From an uncultured Collinsella sp. (GTDB lineage Bacteria; Actinomycetota; Coriobacteriia; Coriobacteriales; Coriobacteriaceae): DNA of 5,567 nt. Below the pieces are notes generated by a model, which searched no databases, was not told where the DNA came from, and was given only the letters and a program-made list of their open reading frames with translations. The stretch covers positions 1 through 5,567 of the forward strand of contig CABUMU010000119.1 of the NCBI GenBank assembly GCA_902492855.1. Reading direction: 5' to 3'. Of the stretch, positions 5,059 through 5,567 are shown one piece after another; the stretch's first letter is position 1, and every line of letters begins with the position of its first letter. Both the position numbers and the translations under genes were made by a program.

Positions 5059-5567
5059 TTAGGCCTGCTCGGAAGCCTTGGGCTCGTCCTTGTACAGGAC
5101 AAACGAGACGGCAAAGGAAACCAGCGCGGCGACCGCAAACATGATCGCGTACTGTACGGGCTGGGCCAGGCACAGCAAGATACCGAAGATACCGGTAACG
5201 CCCGTGCCGGAGGCGGCCAGCGAAGTGAGCGCGCAGACCAGGGCACCGCAACCGCCGCCGATGCAGCCGGCGATGAAGGGCTTAAAGAAGCGCAGGTTCA
5301 CACCAAAGATGGCAGGCTCGGTAATGCCCATGAAGGCGGACAAGGCCGAAGGAAGCGCCAGACCCTTGATCTTGGCATCGCGGGTCTTAAAGGCAACGGC
5401 GAGCGCGGCGCCACCCTGAGCGATATTGGCAGCGCTGGCGATGGGCAGCCAGTAGGTCACACCGTACTGGGCGAGCTGGCCCAGGTCGATGGCGGTGTAC
5501 ATCTGGTGGATACCGGTAACGACCGTGGGGGCATAGAACAGGCCGACGATAAAGGAACCGATGCCGA
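5059..5567 (-). CDS. scrA: Sucrose PTS permease, IIC domain C-terminal part (partial)
   Basis: This is the membrane permease of the phosphotransferase system that imports sucrose and phosphorylates it to sucrose-6-phosphate. Only the last 168 residues are in the window; the IIB and early IIC parts lie to the right. The visible segment starts GIGSFIVGLFYAP, continues with VVTGIHQMY (about 15-23), SAANIAQGGAALA, the hallmark GITEPAIFGVNL (80-91) containing the substrate-binding GITE motif, and then several hydrophobic membrane segments. It ends in a short charged tail (YKDEPKASEQA). This closely resembles the enteric ScrA permease. No IIA domain follows, so the phosphate must come from a separate IIA. 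The reading frame stays open to the right edge; the ATG at 5502 is internal, not the start. sacA downstream supports the sucrose assignment. Confidence 0.93.
   Translation of the reverse strand, partial: GIGSFIVGLFYAPTVVTGIHQMYTAIDLGQLAQYGVTYWLPIASAANIAQGGAALAVAFKTRDAKIKGLALPSALSAFMGITEPAIFGVNLRFFKPFIAGCIGGGCGALVCALTSLAASGTGVTGIFGILLCLAQPVQYAIMFAVAALVSFAVSFVLYKDEPKASEQA

Noticed and set aside
3800..5062. 420-codon plus-strand open frame opposite sacA
   Set aside because: It is antisense to a complete GH32 enzyme, has no domain signature and spans the intergenic gap; it is a codon-bias artefact.

Overview
The window is high-GC bacterial chromosomal DNA with compact genes. It resembles a gut actinobacterium of the Coriobacteriia, probably a Collinsella. 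That assignment is an inference from the overall look of the proteins, the codon use and the PTS-sucrose locus; no rRNA or other phylogenetic marker is present.

Layout from left to right. (1) Positions 1-117 hold the 3' end of something to the left, of uncertain reading frame, followed by a perfect 12-bp terminator-like hairpin (76-110). (2) Positions 167-268 form a long imperfect palindrome with an inner hairpin flanked by 8-bp direct repeats. It starts 1 nt beyond the guaB stop codon and is the least explained element in the window. (3) guaB (270-1781, minus) encodes an IMP dehydrogenase of the unusual type known from the protozoan Tritrichomonas foetus. Its leader (about 1782-1854) can form alternative hairpins. 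(4) A divergent promoter region (about 1861-1890) separates guaB from a small plus-strand gene (1975-2319) encoding a stand-alone ModE-type winged-helix DNA-binding domain. (5) Converging on it, with an 11-bp overlap of the 3' ends, is a minus-strand gene (2309-3313) for a shortened and divergent member of the Cys/Met-metabolism PLP enzyme family. It lacks the usual lysine motif. (6) A strong rho-independent terminator (3330-3371) closes the sucrose operon: sacA/scrB, a GH32 sucrose-6-phosphate hydrolase (3410-4951), preceded by the C-terminal part of scrA, the sucrose PTS permease (5059 to beyond 5567). Both are on the minus strand.

How the genes work together. ScrA imports and phosphorylates sucrose, and the hydrolase splits sucrose-6-phosphate into glucose-6-phosphate and fructose. 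This is a clear two-gene catabolic unit. GuaB makes XMP from IMP for guanine nucleotide synthesis and stands alone. The ModE-like regulator and the PLP-fold protein have no evident functional link to either neighbour; the regulator's targets are unknown.

The window looks mostly like ordinary chromosome. The points worth a second look are the palindromic element after guaB, the T. foetus-like IMPDH, the degenerate PLP-fold protein and the structured guaB leader.
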